Shown: in pieces, positions 10,843 through 23,548 of the stretch
Numbering within the stretch: position 1 is the first letter of the stretch
Layout of the letters: every line of letters starts with the position of its first letter
Source: Sisyra terminalis
Taxonomy: Eukaryota; Arthropoda; Insecta; Neuroptera; Sisyridae
Direction: 5' to 3'
NCBI GenBank assembly: GCA_958496175.1
Contig: OY292279.1
Location: forward strand, 15,190,001-15,254,000
DNA length: 64,000 bases
Notes under the pieces: model-generated
Told to the model about the DNA's origin: nothing
Seen by the model: only the letters and a program-made list of their open reading frames with translations
Databases searched by the model: none
Program-made: the position numbers and the translations under genes

Positions 10843-13233
10843 TTACTTGCCGATTAACCAGAGATGATTGAAGATTTAGAATTCATCATTCAGCAAATTA
10901 TTAGCAAAATTATTTGCTTCAAAAAATGTCCAAAAATTCAATCGCTAAATTGCGCAATCTACGAACTACTGGGCGGTCATAAGACTAAAATCATTTCAAA
11001 ACATAAAAGTAAAAATTTACCTTTCCATAAAGTCAGTTTCATCGCTATTAAAAATATGTTTCTTTGTTTTATTGTAACTTAAAGAAGTGAATCTCAAAAA
11101 AAAAAAATTATCTCCACCCATTGAATGCTAGCAAAATTCCTCCGTTATCAAACAACAAAAAATGGACAGCAAAAGACTCCAAACAAACGATAAAATCACA
11201 TTAATAGAGAATCTTCCATGAAGAATTTGATTCCCATTTATAATTAAAAACACTCATGAGAATCACAAAATAAGTAGATTTTCCAAAAGCTATTATTATT
11301 ATCTCTCATGAAATTATTTCCAAATGGAATTTCAAATTAATGTTGATTCTTTTCTAATCTTCAAAAATGATAGATTTTGCTTTGAAAAATTAAAAAAACA
11401 TATAGATAACAACACAATTATACTCATATATTGAGACCAATGAAATTTTTCCATTCTCTCCACAACGATTAAATTAAATCTAAACGAAATCACTTTGCCT
11501 TCATCTTACACGTACTTAAAAATAAAAAAAAATATACATATCTTATGAAGTTATACATCTTAATTTAAGAAGAAAAAAATGTGTTAACTTTGTAAATAAC
11601 TTACTAATAATCACAAGAAATATTCCTATCAAACACATCGAACTTTCAATAAAATAAGCTTAGAATAATTCAATGAATAAATGTTATTAGACTAAAAAAA
11701 ATAACAGTAAGTGACTTAAATTCCATTTTTCATAAAATAACATAATTGAGGAGGCATTAAATTTTTCTTTAGAATCTTAAAGGCTTAAAACTGTATTGTA
11801 GTTTTGTTTGATCTTTATAGCTGATCCGCTTCTATAGCTTTGTTAATATTTAGCTATCAACACGTTTTTAAGACGTCGAAATAAAACCTTAATTTTCAGT
11901 TGGAAGAAGCAATTTAAAAGTAGATAATATTAATGGGTTTAATCTTCTAAACAAAACACACGTGTCTTATTTTATTGAATAACTAATATGTTGTAATAGT
12001 AAGTCACAATTTTATGCTGTAGGCTACACTGTATTACAATAGATTTATAAGCGATATTAATTTTATATATTAAAAAGATTTTTGTAACTCAAAAATCGCT
12101 TACAAAGTTTTCAATTAAGCCTCGTATTTGAAATTTTTTAAATATCTAATGGTATCTACTCATTTTTTTGTAAACTTATGATATCCACATAATTTATAAC
12201 AGCGACTTATAAAAGGGAATCATATGAGATATAACCCCAGCTATTGTCTATTTCTTATAAGAAAATTCATAGTCTAACTAATACTTTTTATTTGAAAACT
12301 CAGAATACAAAATTTTAAGTGATATTTGAAAAAAGCTAAAAATTAATTTTTAATGTTCAAATATTTGTAAAGTTAACTACATAGTTCTCAATGACTTTCG
12401 GATTGAAAAGATCCGTTAACTAAGAAGTATTTATAAGAAAGAAATTCAATTGTAGCATCTATACTAATTTACAGTTTTCATTTACAATGGAATTAGTTTT
12501 GTAAAACAACTACTAATATAATTTAAATATAATTTATAATATTGTTAAGTTATTATAATTCGAAATTAGTTTATAATATAGTCTTTTTTCATTAAAAGCT
12601 TGGTTGTATACTTTTAAAGGTACGTGAGGATTTTCACAATTAATTTAACAAATGAGAAATAATTTAACCACCACCGCTATGAAAAATAATCATTATATTT
12701 GTTGGGCACCAACTTAATATAAAAAAAAAATATTTAAGAGAAATAACAGTTTGGGTCGACATTAATAAAAGAAAACCAAACTTCTAAAACACAAAGTAGA
12801 TATTGCAACATTGGCAAATATTAACCAACTTAAAAAGTACAAGGGCAAAAATTTGTTTAAAAATAATAAACACAAAAGTACCACCTGACGATGACAACTA
12901 GCTGCAAATATACTGCACAATAAAAAAGAGGAAATAGTCTTGCATCATAAAAAACACAAAATTCATTAAAATATTAACAATTAATCTTATTTATAGTTCA
13001 AAAATCAGACCAGAAAGAGAGGATATCTAAGAGAAAATAAGAATGGAATGGATTAGAAATATTAATGAAAAACAATATATTGTAGAAGATGCATAGATAA
13101 ACTTCAAATGCGATAACTTGGCAACCAATGGTAACATAAATAACTAAGTGTTTTACCATTGAATTACAGGAACATCTAAACCATTTGTAGATAAAATGAG
13201 AAAATTATTAACTAATAAACTTGTTGTGTACAA
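10843..13233. other. A+T-rich noncoding DNA
   Basis: Short unconvincing frames only, including 10864-11082. Nothing recognised. Confidence 0.4.
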
Positions 13234-13488
13234 ATTTTACATTATATTATTTAATTTTTAGCTAGAAAGTGGTCATGAAAGGATGTAAATCCATATACTA
13301 ATAATTAATTCAGCGACGTTTCGGTCCTTTATTTGACTAGTACTTGACTTATATTAATACGATTTTTTAGAAGCCTGATGAAGGTCAAATAAAGGACCAA
13401 AACGTTGCTGAATTAATTATTATTATATAGACTTACAACTTTTCATGTCTCCTGCTAAAAATTAAATGATATCATATAATGTAAAATA
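13234..13488. mobile_element. Palindromic element family B copy 2, shortened
   Basis: Inverted ends (ttttacattatattatttaa and inverse) and arms match copy 1, but the centre is much reduced, giving 255 bp. In the right arm (13372-13409) the hammerhead-like core keeps stems I and II, but the G of GAAA is A and the cleavage-site base is T. The left arm is truncated after stem II. Confidence 0.7.
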
Positions 13489-13575
13489 TGGATACTAAAT
13501 TGGATTAAAACTGTATATTCAATAAAATATTTTATTGAATTTAAATTAAATTAAAAATATTTAATTTTGTGAAGC

Positions 13576-13690
13576 AAGAAGCCTGAGGAAGTTACGAAAC
13601 GTAGCTAATTGAACAATAAAAATTTTAAATAAAAAATAAAAAACAAAAAACAAACAGATCTTAAGTAACCTGAATTTTCTTCTTATTTAA
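13576..13690. repeat. Family A single-arm fragment
   Basis: From agaagcctgaggaagttac to tcttatttaa it matches the right arm of copy 1. The loop and 3' strand of stem II are missing, joining GTTAC directly to GAAACGTA. Confidence 0.65.
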
Positions 13691-15537
13691 AAAAAATTAT
13701 TAATATTATTAAAGCATCACATACAAAAAATATCTGTGATTTAAAAATTAGTGTTAGAAAAAAAATATCTTTAAATGTCATGAAGGTTCACATTATTAGT
13801 CCAGGAAAACCAAGGGAAATTTAAAAACAATCCATTTCAGAAAATATTTTAGTTCCTAAAACAAAAATTTTGAACATAGCCAGAATATTATAACTCTTAA
13901 TTGAACTTTAATTTTATTCACCAAAACGTAGTAACTGTAGGTCTAATAAACTATTCAATTTAATTGCTTAGCACTAAAAAAAATAGGAAAAATAACAAAA
14001 ATATTTTGTATAAATAAATCTGGTTTTTCTTAATGAAACATTTAATTGTAGGCTTATGGCTTTATTTAACAGAAACTAATGTTATGTCAAATTATTTAAA
14101 TTCAATCATCAAGTTTTCTTCTTCATATTAGGTGTAATAAATCTTTTTTAACGAAAAAAGAAGTTTCCTACAAACCAAAAATCATTTAAGATTAAAATTA
14201 TCCATTTTATTTATCAAGAAAATCGAGAGAAACTATTGGTTGATTAAAATGTAAATTAATTTAATCCGAAATCTCGCCTGAAAAATATTCATGCTTTTCG
14301 AAATTATTTGGAAATTCGAACACATAACGCAATCTATTAGGAAAACAGAAAACTAAAAAATAATCGAGTCATAAATTAGTTTTATTTCAAATCGATTTGA
14401 CCTTTCTTTTCCGTTTCAATTTACGCCCGCAAGGTATGGCATCTAAACTACGAGAATTTACGACAGTTGTCGCATTGTGAATAGGAAAAAAAATATATTT
14501 ATGAAAAAAAAAATCAAACACGAATGCAACAGTCAAGAACAAACTTGAGGATGACTAATGAGTAGTTTTTCTGATTATTATCAAATAACTAAGTAATTCG
14601 TATTCCAGCATTCATTAGTGATGCAACATTAATTTATTTCGAAAATACGCAAAGTGATGGACAATGTTTACGAGACAAAATCGAAAAATTAATATTAGAA
14701 TAAAATGATAAATCAATTTACAAAGTGAAAAACACTATCAAAAATTAATGGAATCAACCTTGGATTGAATCCAGAAAATATATTACACGCACTAAATAAG
14801 AGAGGGACATTATACAAAAACCAATTCCAAACAAATCAATTGAATCACAAGGCGAAAATAATAAAATTAAAAACGATCAATTCTCACAAAACTTTCACAG
14901 AATCGTTAAAAGTTAAAAAAAACGATAAGTTGATATCTGCAACCTCCACACGGTCACCCCAATAATTTGTTGTGTAAGCAATTAAATCCAGAGATCCGGG
15001 AAGAGGTTGGCGGTTTCTGGGAATATCCGGGACTGGTTAATTGCTTTGGAACGGAATCAATTTGGGCGTTATAGAAACTGAGAAGCGTGACATGATGGGA
15101 ATTTTTAAGGGAAATAAAAAATCTAGGTGAATGTACTGTCGGTATTAATCATATGGATTTGTGCTGGGATTTTCAATTCAAGCCAAAAATAATTTAACGA
15201 GCTGAAATATTTGTTATAATTTTTCTCTCTCTTGCTTAGAAATTGTGTTGGCTATAAGTAACTCGACTATAATACGCCTTCAATTCACGTTGCCTTCATA
15301 AAATTGGCTCATCCATTTCAAATGGGAAATAGATATAGCCAGAATTATTAAGGGAAAAGTTGCCAATCGATTTAAAAATTAGTCTATTTAAAATTGTACA
15401 TAGACATTTGTAGTTTACATAACTTTTCAAAAATACGTATAGGTATCCATAGCTTTTTGAAGTTTATTTGTGAAGCATTAACTAATATTGGCAACAATTT
15501 TTAAGGATTTGAGCTAATACAGAGAGCTTTAAAAACA
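13691..15537. other. A+T-rich noncoding DNA
   Basis: Nothing recognised. A short less A+T-rich stretch at 14985-15060 has GGGAA/CCGGGA repeats and no usable frame. Confidence 0.4.
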
Positions 15538-15800
15538 TTAAAAGCTTTTGTCAATTTGACAAATTGTCAATTTGCGCCAGTCGTGAATTTTTAGTAGAAA
15601 TTCTAATGTAAAGTAGAAAGATATAGAAGAAATCGTTCGATTGTAATGGAAACTTCCAGAAAGCGACAAATAGGTATATAAATAAGGCGATCGACCATCG
15701 CCAGAACAGTTACGACCAAAACCAGTTACAAAGTTTGAAATAAATCGCGACAATTGTTAAAATAAATAAATAAGTATGCAATAATAAACGTGTGTTTCTT
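15538..15800 (+). promoter_or_regulatory. TATA/initiator unit with downstream AATAAA, possible solo LTR
   Basis: TATAAA at 15677-15682 is followed 31 bases later by an initiator-like AACAGTT (A at 15708). AATAAA signals then occur at about 15738-15790, with a GT-rich tail near 15790. Promoter, short transcript and poly(A) signal within about 100 bases is the layout of an LTR (U3-R-U5). I found no clear TG...CA boundaries, target duplication, primer-binding site or second LTR, so a solo or decayed LTR is inference. A small independent promoter is the alternative. Confidence 0.3.
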
Positions 15801-16360
15801 AAAATAAATGATGTAATTGTTATATATCCTGAAACAAATCCTAACGAACCCGTAAAAATAAAATAACCATATAAACGTAACGATATATTTTTAATTTTCG
15901 ATAGATTGCTTAAAATGATTTTAGTTCTTTTAGTTTAATATAAACTTTGTATAGTAAATGTAAATTGTAGTGGAACGTATTAAAATACAACTGATAGACA
16001 AAATCAAGGAGAAAAAATAAATTTATGATATAGTATGCAAATAAACCTGACACTCAACACCTGTTAACCTTACTTCTAACCTATAACGACATATGGTGCA
16101 AATATGACTTCTGGCGGATAAATTGTGCAAAAGCTTTAAGAATATTTCTATACGTTAGTACATTGAGCTGGCCTTACTGAGGAATTCCAAGTTTTAATTA
16201 AATTATTTAAAAATTATTACTTAATTTCAAGTAGTACATTTAAAAAACTTTGACCAAAATCAAAATTTTTGTAAGGTTTTACTATCGATTTTTACAATAG
16301 CTAAATTTTCCAATTAAAGTAACGTGTTTTTTTCTTGATTTGCAAACAATTAGCTTTACT
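15801..16360. other. A+T-rich noncoding DNA, nothing recognised
   Basis: No frame or repeat end seen. The last part (from about 16320) resembles 19420-19450 and may belong to the repeat that follows. Confidence 0.4.
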
Positions 16361-16945
16361 TTAATTTCCATGGAATTAGTAATCGAATCAATTGCAAATT
16401 GGACTTTTTTTTCTTTTATATATTTTCTGTTCATTTCTCATATAATAAATGTAAATTGAGTGTTTAAATTTATGAGTAATTTCCCTGTTCATATTAACCT
16501 TTTGAGAATCCATTTTGTAAGTATGAAAAGTAAAAGCTAAATATTTCTTATTCTTAACTTTAAAATCAAATTTAGATAAAATTTGATAACTATAAGGGGT
16601 GAAAATTATGAAATTATTATAAACCTTAAATAATATTTCTTAACTCTAACATAAATTTCCATGGAGCACAATAGTAATCGAATCAATCACAAAATGAACT
16701 TTTCAATTCTTTTATATGTATATTCATTTTCTGTTAATTTCTCATATAATAAATTTAAATTGAGTATTTATATTTATGAGTAATTCCCCTGTTCATATTA
16801 GCCTTTTGAGAATCCATTTTGTAAGTATGAAGAGTAAAAGCTTAATATTTCTTAATCTTGACTTTAAAATCAAATTTAGATAAAATTTGATAACTTTAAG
16901 GGGTGAAAATTATGAAATTATTATAAACCTTAAAATAATGTTTCT
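16361..16945. repeat. Tandem duplication, two units of about 291 bp
   Basis: Unit 1 (16361-16650) and unit 2 (16651-16945) run in parallel from aatttccatgga through gtaatcgaatca, ttatgagtaatt and ggggtgaaaattatgaaat to ataaacctta. They differ by scattered substitutions and small indels. A partial third copy of the first 70 bases, with its upstream flank, lies at 19423-19495. Confidence 0.85.
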
Positions 16946-19744
16946 TTATTCTTACATAAACATTTTCAAATACTAATGATTGAATTAGCCAAATATAAGT
17001 GAGCTTTTTTAGTAATTAACCCGAAGTTAACTTCTGGAATAACCAATTCCCCAATAAGTTTTCTTTCTGAATGCTTTTATTAAAATTTTGAACTCATTTT
17101 GGCATATTATTGACAAATATGAATTATATTTAAATTTGTATGTATTCACAAATATATATAAATTCACCTGTGCCCTACAGTTTTTTTTTTCTTCATTCAA
17201 ATTTCAAAGTTTGTATTTAAGGTACCAAAAGTATAAATTCACTTTGCATTGTCTAATTTAAGAAATAAAGAAGATGAAAAAGTTCTTCCTTTCCTTGAAA
17301 TAAATTAAATATTCTTTATGTATATGTATATGTCTAAAATAATGGATGACATATCGAAGGATAAACTTATATCATTCGGAATATTAAAAAGAAACTAGAA
17401 AAAAAAATAAAAAAATGGATTTCTGTTGAAATTACAGAAGTTCTTTGACACAAAGAAGGTGATACTTTTTGTATGGATGCAACAAAAATTGTATTACTTC
17501 TTTAATTAGTTTTTGCCAACAAGGATATTTTTTTTTAAATTGAGTACAGTGTTAATAATGGGTAAGAATATGACAAGATTGTATCTGTAAGTAATCATGC
17601 CGAAGCTATTAAAAGTCCATATCAAACGTTGTTTTAACAAAATTTGCATAAATAATGAAAAAAACGCAATTATTTTATTTATCAAGATGTCATTTTGAAA
17701 ACCCGTATAATAAGCGCGTAGCCTGTATTATAATACAAAAGCTGTATGCCTTACAATGTTGTTATAATGGGACGTATGATGAGATCAAGAAAAATATGGG
17801 ATTTTAATCCCTCTATTCAACAATAACAAGAAAATTTATTTTCCAACCAACATATGAAACGTATTTTATCACGAAAACAAAACAACGTGATAAAATTTGA
17901 TTAAATTTACACCAACGTAAACCTAAAATTCATGGAAAAATATCAACGACTTGTTTTTCATTCTCGAAGCTAAAATCTTATTTTTCAATTAGTTTCAAAC
18001 AATTTCTACATTGTCGTCGCAAAAAATCGTTGATGGAAAAGTTCCACTTGAGATTCAATCAAGTAAGTAAAAACAGACATTTTCCGACCACGAAATGACG
18101 ACGTGTTTCTCCACGTAATTTGAGGGGTGGCGGCGTCTCGCGATAAGGGTGAATCGTTACATGTATCTCACGAGAAGGGGTGATTTATAGCTTTCCATAT
18201 ACGAGATATTTAACAGGAAAATTATCCAGTTACGTTTCGAAAGGTGTAATGAAGATGAATTGCTTCATACACGTAAAAGATTTTACAAAATCAATGAAAT
18301 CGAAAACGCACCCACTCCCATTCCGTTCGGTATAATTTATTCGAGGAAAAAACCACCCCAAAATTTTATGGGTGTAAAATTTTTCGTGATAAAATCTATA
18401 TCGCATGAATAATTATTGGGGATGAATTCGTCTGGAATTCTGGCTCATACATGCGAGACAATGTCAACGAAATATTAAATGAGAAATGAAAATTTCCAAT
18501 ATTTAACACCCCTAAATTTATATTCATAAATCCTACAACACGAAACCTTCTATTTACTTAATCATTAGATTTAATACTACACTGTAAAATATCATTTTTG
18601 CAACCAAAAAAAAAATTGTAAATACCATTGTTTCCTTTCAGAATTTACAATCTCGATAATTGACTTCAAAACCTACTCAAAAGTAGTATAGGAAAAATAT
18701 AGAGAATTCAAAATATTTTTTTTTTCATTTACTTTTAAGATTTTTCGCTAATTTTGACCAGACTACACTGAATGCACAATAAAAGTTGATATTTTCGTAC
18801 AAATGCCAAGGAAACTAATACTATTTGGTAACTATTAAAGAAGATTACTTGACAATTAAAATACCTATCTTATGCTTCAAGAAAATCTTTTCATTAATGT
18901 CCAAAACTAAAACAATTAAACCTATTTTTTTATCAGATATTTAACATAGGTTAACAATGATTTTTAAACAACCATTTAGGTTACCTTTCTGAAAATCATA
19001 GTAACATATTATATATTAAAAATTAGCTATAGTGAAGGACTCAGTTATAGAACCATCTGGAGATAATATGTTAATAGATGAACGGGAAATGTGGATACTA
19101 AACTTCATTAAATAATAAGTTATCCAAAAAAGAACTCTTCTACGAAGTTGGAAGGTCAAGCACAACAATGTATGAAACAAACCCATAAACTGTTAAAGAA
19201 AGTATTTAGAATTATACTTTGTACCGAGGAAATTCATGAAGTTAAAGTACTAGAAAGTCAAGGTTTGTAAATTACACAGGTTGCTCCATTAGAAAAAAAC
19301 GACGTCATACGAAGAATTTTGAAATTGAATCAGTCTGAAGATATGTACGAATTCTTCTGGATATTTCTTCTGGATACGTCACGTAGTACCATGAGGCCAC
19401 CTGTGTATTTAGAAAGTTACGTGTTCTTTTCTTGATTTGCAAAAAAATGAGCTTAACATTAATTTCCATGTAATACAATAGTAATCGAATCGATATTTAT
19501 GCTGTTCTTCCACAAATTATGCCGACGTAGGTACTTATAAACTATTTTTCCATAATTTGGTGACATCCATCTGCATAAGTAGTGCTGGAATAATTCTTTT
19601 GAATCGTTTAGATTTTACATTAAATTGGGATCAAATATGACGAAAACATACCGAATCCCATTCAGAATGAATTCTTCATGTTTTCATGAATTCTGATGAA
19701 ATTTAGTTTAAAATGATCCTGAGACTTTTTCCCATAGTGCAGAA
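16946..19744. other. Mostly unrecognised noncoding DNA with small repeat fragments
   Basis: Contains a family C fragment (18814-18872: stem II GATTAC/ACAATT followed by AAA) and the partial repeat at 19423-19495. A frame at about 19148-19440 is open except for one stop but matches nothing I know. 18110-18180 is a small G+C-richer patch. Confidence 0.4.
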
Positions 19745-19749
19745 GTATA

Positions 19750-19936
19750 TGCCCAATCGAATCCATGCATTCAATAAACAGTAGCTATAACGAGACTCAG
19801 AATAGGACACATCAGATTGACCTTTCAATATATAATGCAAAGGGATCCCTAACTGTGATCATTGTGGAAAAGTGCTTATTGAAAGTCATCTTCTAATCAA
19901 CTGCACAACCCTCGTCTCCTGGAGGCAGAAGTATAG
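19750..19936 (+). pseudogene. Non-LTR retrotransposon ORF2 C-terminal relic
   Basis: From 19790 the frame reads TRLRIGHIRLTF, and after a frameshift near 19850 it reads NCDHCGKVLIESHLLINC. This is the conserved tail of jockey/I/R1-type non-LTR retrotransposon polyproteins: an RLRIGHTRLTH-like motif followed by CxxC...H...C. The reverse transcriptase and endonuclease regions are not recognisable upstream, and the frame is broken. It is a dead 5'-truncated copy, which is usual for target-primed insertion. The clade cannot be settled from this segment. Confidence 0.7.
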
Positions 19937-20231
19937 TTTAGAGTGCTAAATAAAATTTAAAGTGAATGTAACTAATAACTAAATAGTAGTAACGAACTAT
20001 AATCAAATATAACTAAATAAGGGTGAGCAACTAATATAGTCGGTTAACTCTAAAATGTATTCCCTATAATTTAACAAAAAATAAATATATGACCAAATTA
20101 AAAACCAATTAAAACAATTAAAACAATTTTACCGAAAATACAATTGGAAGTGGATCGACAGTCGCGAAATTATCTGTGAGATTTTTTTTTAGGCAAATAT
20201 AATTTAAAAAAAAACAACTAACAAATCAAGG
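19937..20231. other. A+T-rich noncoding DNA between repeats
   Basis: Contains reiterated AACTAA/ACTAAATA words near 19970-20030, perhaps the 3' tail of the retrotransposon. Confidence 0.3.
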
Positions 20232-20412
20232 GATCCAATACTACTAGATGACCACTGAGGAAGATTGCTAGGTAATTAAAATACGTATCGGGCAATACTT
20301 CAATATGGCCAATATATCAATGATAATTTATTTGTTTGAACTTTTGTTTAAATTTATGTTTAAAGTTTACTTTTGTAAATTATTTAACACAAATAAGACC
20401 ACAATAAATTTT
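20232..20412. repeat. Dispersed repeat family C copy 2
   Basis: Same order of segments as 7868-8032. At 20252-20292 it has CTGAGGA, extra A, stem II GATTGC/GTAATT (pairs with two G-U), AAA, ATACGTAT, C. It lies about 95 bases left of the Tc1 element. Confidence 0.65.
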
Positions 20413-20506
20413 ATATATTATTTAAACTATTGTTTAAACAGTATATTTGTACAAAGTCGGCGAAAATATCTAATTTAATTTTAATCCAACAAATAATACA
20501 AACATA

Positions 20507-21119
20507 CAGAGGTGTGAAAATTACTAGACTCAAAAGAAGATTTTTACTTTCTTCCAGCAATGTATCGCCCAGACTATAAAACATCCAACATTATTTATGG
20601 TTTGGAGCTGCATATCAGCAAGGGGTACCAGTAGGATATACAATGTTGAGGGTACTATGAGGCAAGACCAACATATACAAGTCTTGGAAACGAGGTTATT
20701 GCCTCAAACTGGTGGTTTCCGGAAGAAAATTTTATCTTTATGCAGGATGAAGCTCCTTGCCATAAAGCCAAAAAAGTTATGGATTTTCTCAAAAATTCTA
20801 ACATTAATGTGCCTTCTTAGCCAGGAAATAGTCCTGATGCTAATCCCATAGAAAATTTTTGGGCTATAGTGAAGAAAAAACTAAAAAAAATAAACTTTTA
20901 CTACACAGGTGGATCTGGTTACCGAACTCATTAAGATTTGGCATCATAATAAAATATAAATGAAAAAATAGAGAAAAATAAATTATAAACAATGAAGGAT
21001 ACCATAAAAAATATAAGATGAGTAGAATTATTGTAATTTTTAAATTTATGACATTTAAAAAACAAAAATGTATTTTTTTCTCTTGACTTGTCTTGAGTCT
21101 TATAATTTTCACACTTCTG
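20507..21119 (+). mobile_element. Internally deleted Tc1-type transposon
   Basis: Terminal inverted repeats begin CAGAGGTGTGAAAATTA at 20507 and, inverted, CAGAAGTGTGAAAATTA at 21119. They extend about 27 bases and are flanked by TA at 20505-20506 and 21120-21121. This matches Tc1 ends and the TA target duplication. At 613 bp it is far shorter than a full element (about 1.6 kb); the N-terminal half of the transposase gene is missing. Confidence 0.9.
20579..20896 (+). pseudogene. Tc1 transposase catalytic-core relic (DD34E)
   Basis: The first frame reads KHPTLFMVWSCIS and then IYNVEGTMRQDQHIQVLE, matching the Tc1 block VMVWGxFS...EGTM. After a frameshift near 20715 the second frame reads FIFMQDEAPCHKAKKV and then PGNSPDANPIENFW. 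The second catalytic Asp (in QDEAPCH) and the Glu (in NPIENFW) are separated by 34 residues, the Tc1 spacing. An in-frame TAG stands where Tc1 proteins have Trp, before PGNSPD. The DNA-binding domains and first catalytic Asp are missing. Product: none expected. Confidence 0.88.
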
Positions 21120-21121
21120 TA

Positions 21122-22863
21122 AGTGAATCGAAAGTCTCAAAATTATCAGTGATGATTAAGCGATTATTATTTATAAATTAATACTAACAAATCAAGTATA
21201 GACAATAGACGATCTTACTGTTTAAGTTTTTAAATGTTGGTTATATTTTTACAATGTATAATGACACTATGGTTCTAAAAAATAATGTTTTACTAAATAA
21301 ATAATTTCCTAAAAAGTAAAACTATACTTTATCATGATTGAATACTAAATATTGATTTAGAAGCGGTAGATTTAATGGAAAATAAAGGCTTTTTCGCAGC
21401 ATTTTTCGATATAGATATTTGTATTAAATAGTAGACATTTTTTACTTAATAATGAAAGAAAAAACATTGATTAATTTTTTCTTTTATTTTATAGCAATTT
21501 TCATACGATTTCCTCCCAAAAACACACGGAAAACCCATTTTTTTTACAGCACGATTATGAATACTTTTAGTAAAGTTTTGAAGTCAAATATCGCACTGTG
21601 ATCCGTCGGATGGAGTTCAAAAGTTGTCGAGGCTAGTCCAATGTCTTTCACTGAGGAATTCAAAAGAAGAAATACAGAAGAAAACCACACCCAATCGTCA
21701 ATTGTGAAGAGACCTGAAACAAGTCTCTTATAAATGTATATGTGTCATGTTTCCATTTCCAAGTGCTTGAGAACTGCGTATGTGATTGCATGAAGGCAAC
21801 ATGGCCGACACTAACGATTGAATCCCAGACGAAAGCTTGTCTACACGTATACCGTAACACCAAAAGCACTCGAGGAAATATTCAACAAAATTAGGTAAAT
21901 ATTCTTCTCATTAATGTATTAATGATCAAATCTTAATTAACAAATTTCTTCGTCGAAAAAAAATGATTAAATTTTATTAAGTTGAAGACTTGATTTCTTT
22001 CACACATATTTATGTTTATATCTCAATTATTTGAAGTAAACACACCAAAATTGAGGAAATGAGGAAATCTACGCCCTGGGACATCATAAAAAGTATTTCT
22101 TAATTTCTTTTCGTTGAAATTCTAGCAGTGAAAATTGGTGTATCGAAAATCTTTTTCAATTAATTTCATCATTTGTTCTACTGTGCATTCTTTTATTGAA
22201 GTAAGCATTGTGTTAAACAATAAGGAAAATTGACACAAAGAGCTTCTTATCATTTCCACGTTTTTTTTTATTTACAATAATAAACAATTATTGTTCAATG
22301 TCATTATATTGTGTTTTCTGGGTATTGAAAAATTAATTGTATTAGAAACAAGTAACAGAAGATTCCGCCTTTGCGACTAAAATTGAAGAAAATATTTTAA
22401 GTTTTTTTAGTAACATTATATTATTTAATGTTGTTCTTCAGAAATAAAATTTCTTAAATCTTAATAAATACAAAAATAAAAAAAATAGTACAAGGTACTA
22501 TTTTCTACGGATATTTCATCAAATATAAGTATTAAATTATTTATATTCTTACTATTTTGGGAACAATATTTTTAATTTTTATTTTAAGTTTTATACAGTA
22601 CATTTCATTGGTTTTCTGGTTTTAACTGGTACAATTTAATTCTTAATATCGCCAATTTAATTGTCAAGAAACTATGATCCTTGGTGTTATTAAGAATAAG
22701 ATAGTACCTGAATAAGTCGGGAAACCGATGTAAATGAGTTATACAAGAATTAAAAAATTCCGAAAACAAGAAACTATAAACTATTTATATTATAAACTAA
22801 CTATGGAGAAGGATCATGAAAATATGATTATTAAAGTTTTGATATACTTTCAAAAAATACGAT
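21122..22863. other. A+T-rich noncoding DNA
   Basis: Nothing recognised. 21600-21870 is slightly less A+T-rich and holds a 69-codon minus frame without support. Confidence 0.4.
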
Positions 22864-23548
22864 CAATGTCTGACCAAATTTTCGGTTTCGGTTACAATCT
22901 AGTTTCGGCCAAAATACGAGTTTCGGCTTAGTTTTGGTTTCGGCTGTCGTCAAGACGAAACTTCGACCGAAACCGTAACTGAATTCGTGAGATGAAAATG
23001 TTGCATTTAAAATATAAGATTCTTCAATTATGAATGTTGATAATTATCTGTACATTAGATCATTAAAATTATTTTAATATATTTTTTTCAGTTTGAAAGA
23101 AAAGTGGCCAAATCTTAGAAGAAACTATTTTGCTTTTAAGATGGAAAAAAGAGTACTTTCTGTCTGGTGTTCTTAAACATATTAGGTAAAAAGTAATTTT
23201 GTTTTGTAATTATTCTTATTTTATGTTATTTGTAATTTATATTAAAAAAATACAAGTTGTGTTTCTTTCAAATCAACCCCATTTTTCAGCTTAAATAATT
23301 CATACAAAATAAGTTATATTAGTATATTATATTAATGATATGCTCAATTAGGGTATTAAATGTAGACTAAATGAGTAATATTTAAAGAATATATAATAAA
23401 TATCTATAGAATTTGAAAGTAAAGACTGATTAATTATGATTAACTTCTTTCCTACGAAAACATGACCTTATATGGAAGTTTCGGCTGAAACTAATACTGA
23501 AATTCGGTTTTGGTTTCGGCCACAAAAACTAGTTTCGGTTTGACACTA
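22864..23548. mobile_element. Non-autonomous hAT-type element
   Basis: The ends are CAATGTCTGACC and (inverted right end) TAGTGTCAAACC. It is flanked by AATACGAT at 22856-22863 and AATACGAC at 23549-23556, an 8-bp target duplication with one mismatch, as hAT elements make. Both ends carry reiterated GTTTCGG/CCGAAAC words over about 120 bases. The middle is A+T-rich and does not code for a transposase. Related end fragment at 3418-3495. Confidence 0.75.

Noticed and set aside
12880..12925. CACCTGACGATGACAAC..., superficially like another hammerhead-type core
   Set aside because: Lacks a pairing stem II and a GAAA; does not fit the architecture shared by families A to C.
19148..19440. Nearly open plus frame with a single stop
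   Set aside because: No domain recognised, no splice sites, and its end overlaps a repeat fragment shared with 16.3 kb.
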